DNA of 64,000 bases, from the NCBI GenBank assembly GCA_965234545.1, contig OZ248348.1, positions 806,001 to 870,000 of the forward strand. The letters are read 5' to 3'. Positions within the stretch are counted from its first letter, which is position 1; each line of letters begins with the position of its first letter. Made by a program: the position numbers and the translations under genes. Shown here one piece after another: positions 63,315-64,000 of the stretch. The notes beneath the pieces are model-generated. The model was not told the origin of the DNA. It searched no databases and saw only the letters and a list, made by a program, of their open reading frames with translations. The DNA comes from Methylotenera sp965234545 (GTDB lineage Bacteria; Pseudomonadota; Gammaproteobacteria; Burkholderiales; Methylophilaceae).

Positions 63315-64000
63315 TTAAGAACCGCTTGAAACGACGTTCAATTTACCTAGCATTCCCGCTTCAGAATGGCCTGGTTGCAAACAAGCAAAGTCGAAGTGAC
63401 CTGACTTATTAAATGTCCATAAAATTTCACCAGAATTGCTTGGCTTAATGCGAACCATATTAGGATCATCATGCTGCATGTCAGGCATTTTTCTCATCAT
63501 CTCAGCATGTTCTTGAAGGTCTTTTAGTGTTCCTATCACCATTTCATGCAATATTTTTCCTTGATTGGTAATGATAAATTTCACCGTTTCGCCTTGTTTG
63601 ATGGTTAAATTATCTGGTGTAAATCGCATATTGTCTGTCATGCTAAGTTTAATGGTACGAGTCACTTTAGCAGGGTCGCCAGCCATACCATAGGCAGTTT
63701 GCTCTTTATCAGCATGACTATGTTGTTCATGCGCTTCAGGTTTAATTTCAAACCGTACATTACTAGCAGGCTTGCCTGCAAAGGTGACTATAGCAATCAC
63801 TTTGGTTCCATTTTTAGCATCGAATTTACCTTTGGCTTCCAGCTTATTTTCGCCAGCAGGAGCAAGATTAGCCTCGGTTTTATTGCTGCCTGTCAGCATG
63901 GTGACTTTGGCTGTGACAGATTTAGTATCAACTGCTTTTCCGTGGTCTTCTACATAGATAGTGACAGTGTCAGGCTTTGCAACCAACTCATAATCAATGT
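63315..64000 (-). CDS. Periplasmic cupredoxin-like copper protein, N-terminus beyond window
   Basis: A C-terminal part of at least 228 residues; the frame stays open to the right edge, so the signal peptide is outside. The N-terminal visible half (YELVAKPDTVTIYVEDHGKA) is a small beta domain. The C-terminal half is a cupredoxin with candidate ligands: His in GKILHEMVIGTL, then DFACLQPGHSEAGMLGKL (Cys, His, Met). A Met/His/Asp-rich insert (HAEMMRKMPDMQHDDPNM) may bind more copper. It heads the DUF2933/ICMT-like cluster on this strand. Confidence 0.85.
   Translation of the reverse strand, partial: IDYELVAKPDTVTIYVEDHGKAVDTKSVTAKVTMLTGSNKTEANLAPAGENKLEAKGKFDAKNGTKVIAIVTFAGKPASNVRFEIKPEAHEQHSHADKEQTAYGMAGDPAKVTRTIKLSMTDNMRFTPDNLTIKQGETVKFIITNQGKILHEMVIGTLKDLQEHAEMMRKMPDMQHDDPNMVRIKPSNSGEILWTFNKSGHFDFACLQPGHSEAGMLGKLNVVSSGS

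Overview
The window looks like a chromosomal segment of a betaproteobacterium. The order smc-zipA-ligA, the split mnmD/mnmC genes, Mqo, a PQQ-dehydrogenase paralogue and several TTG starts fit a Methylophilaceae-like methylotroph, but I cannot prove the genus. No rRNA, CRISPR array or insertion sequence was found. Two tRNA genes (Glu-TTC and Ala-GGC) lie at 17.6-17.8 kb.

Region 1 (1-28.1 kb) is ordinary core genome. It holds tRNA modification genes (miaA, mnmD, mnmC, queF), dapC, an EamA exporter, a GT41 SPINDLY-type glycosyltransferase, ycaO and a PQQ-type quinoprotein. It also holds a SemiSWEET, a cold-shock protein, infA with a strong promoter and a structured leader, rnr, rlmB, mqo, smc-zipA-ligA, a TPR protein and the methionine sulfoxide reductase pair msrP-msrQ.

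Region 2 (about 28.1-37.7 kb) is accessory DNA and visibly richer in A+T. It starts with a tyrosine recombinase homologue that has lost its catalytic residues. Next come a divergent pair made of a KfrA_N/coiled-coil protein and an intact tyrosine recombinase. Their 100-bp intergenic region carries a perfect 10-6-10 inverted repeat. The pair resembles the TnpT/TnpS cointegrate-resolution module of large Tn4651-type Tn3-family transposons. Behind it is a compact minus-strand operon: a four-helix membrane protein, a ComEC-like metallo-beta-lactamase-fold protein, and one polypeptide combining E2-like, E1-like and JAB/JAMM domains. A DUF2971 protein lies just upstream. This is the best candidate for an undescribed system: a ubiquitin-like conjugation and deconjugation machine with no separate ubiquitin-like protein, in which the MBL protein ends in a flexible tail with a C-terminal glycine. 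Its likely role is antiphage or anti-element defence (inference).

Region 3 (37.7-64 kb) is a metal-resistance cargo. A long minus-strand operon runs czcI-like, czcC, czcB, czcA, PII-like, ZIP-like, cadA-type ATPase, czcD for Zn/Cd/Co efflux. Next come an FTR1 iron permease behind a Fur-box-like site and a cus-type Cu/Ag efflux operon. Last are copper genes: copZ, copA and cueR with twin CueR-type operators, a second copper ATPase with YHS and HMBD domains, a second copZ with a Cys-rich tail, an isoprenylcysteine methyltransferase-like protein, a DUF2933 protein and a cupredoxin-like protein cut by the right edge. Regions 2 and 3 could be one large transposon whose transposase lies outside the window (inference).
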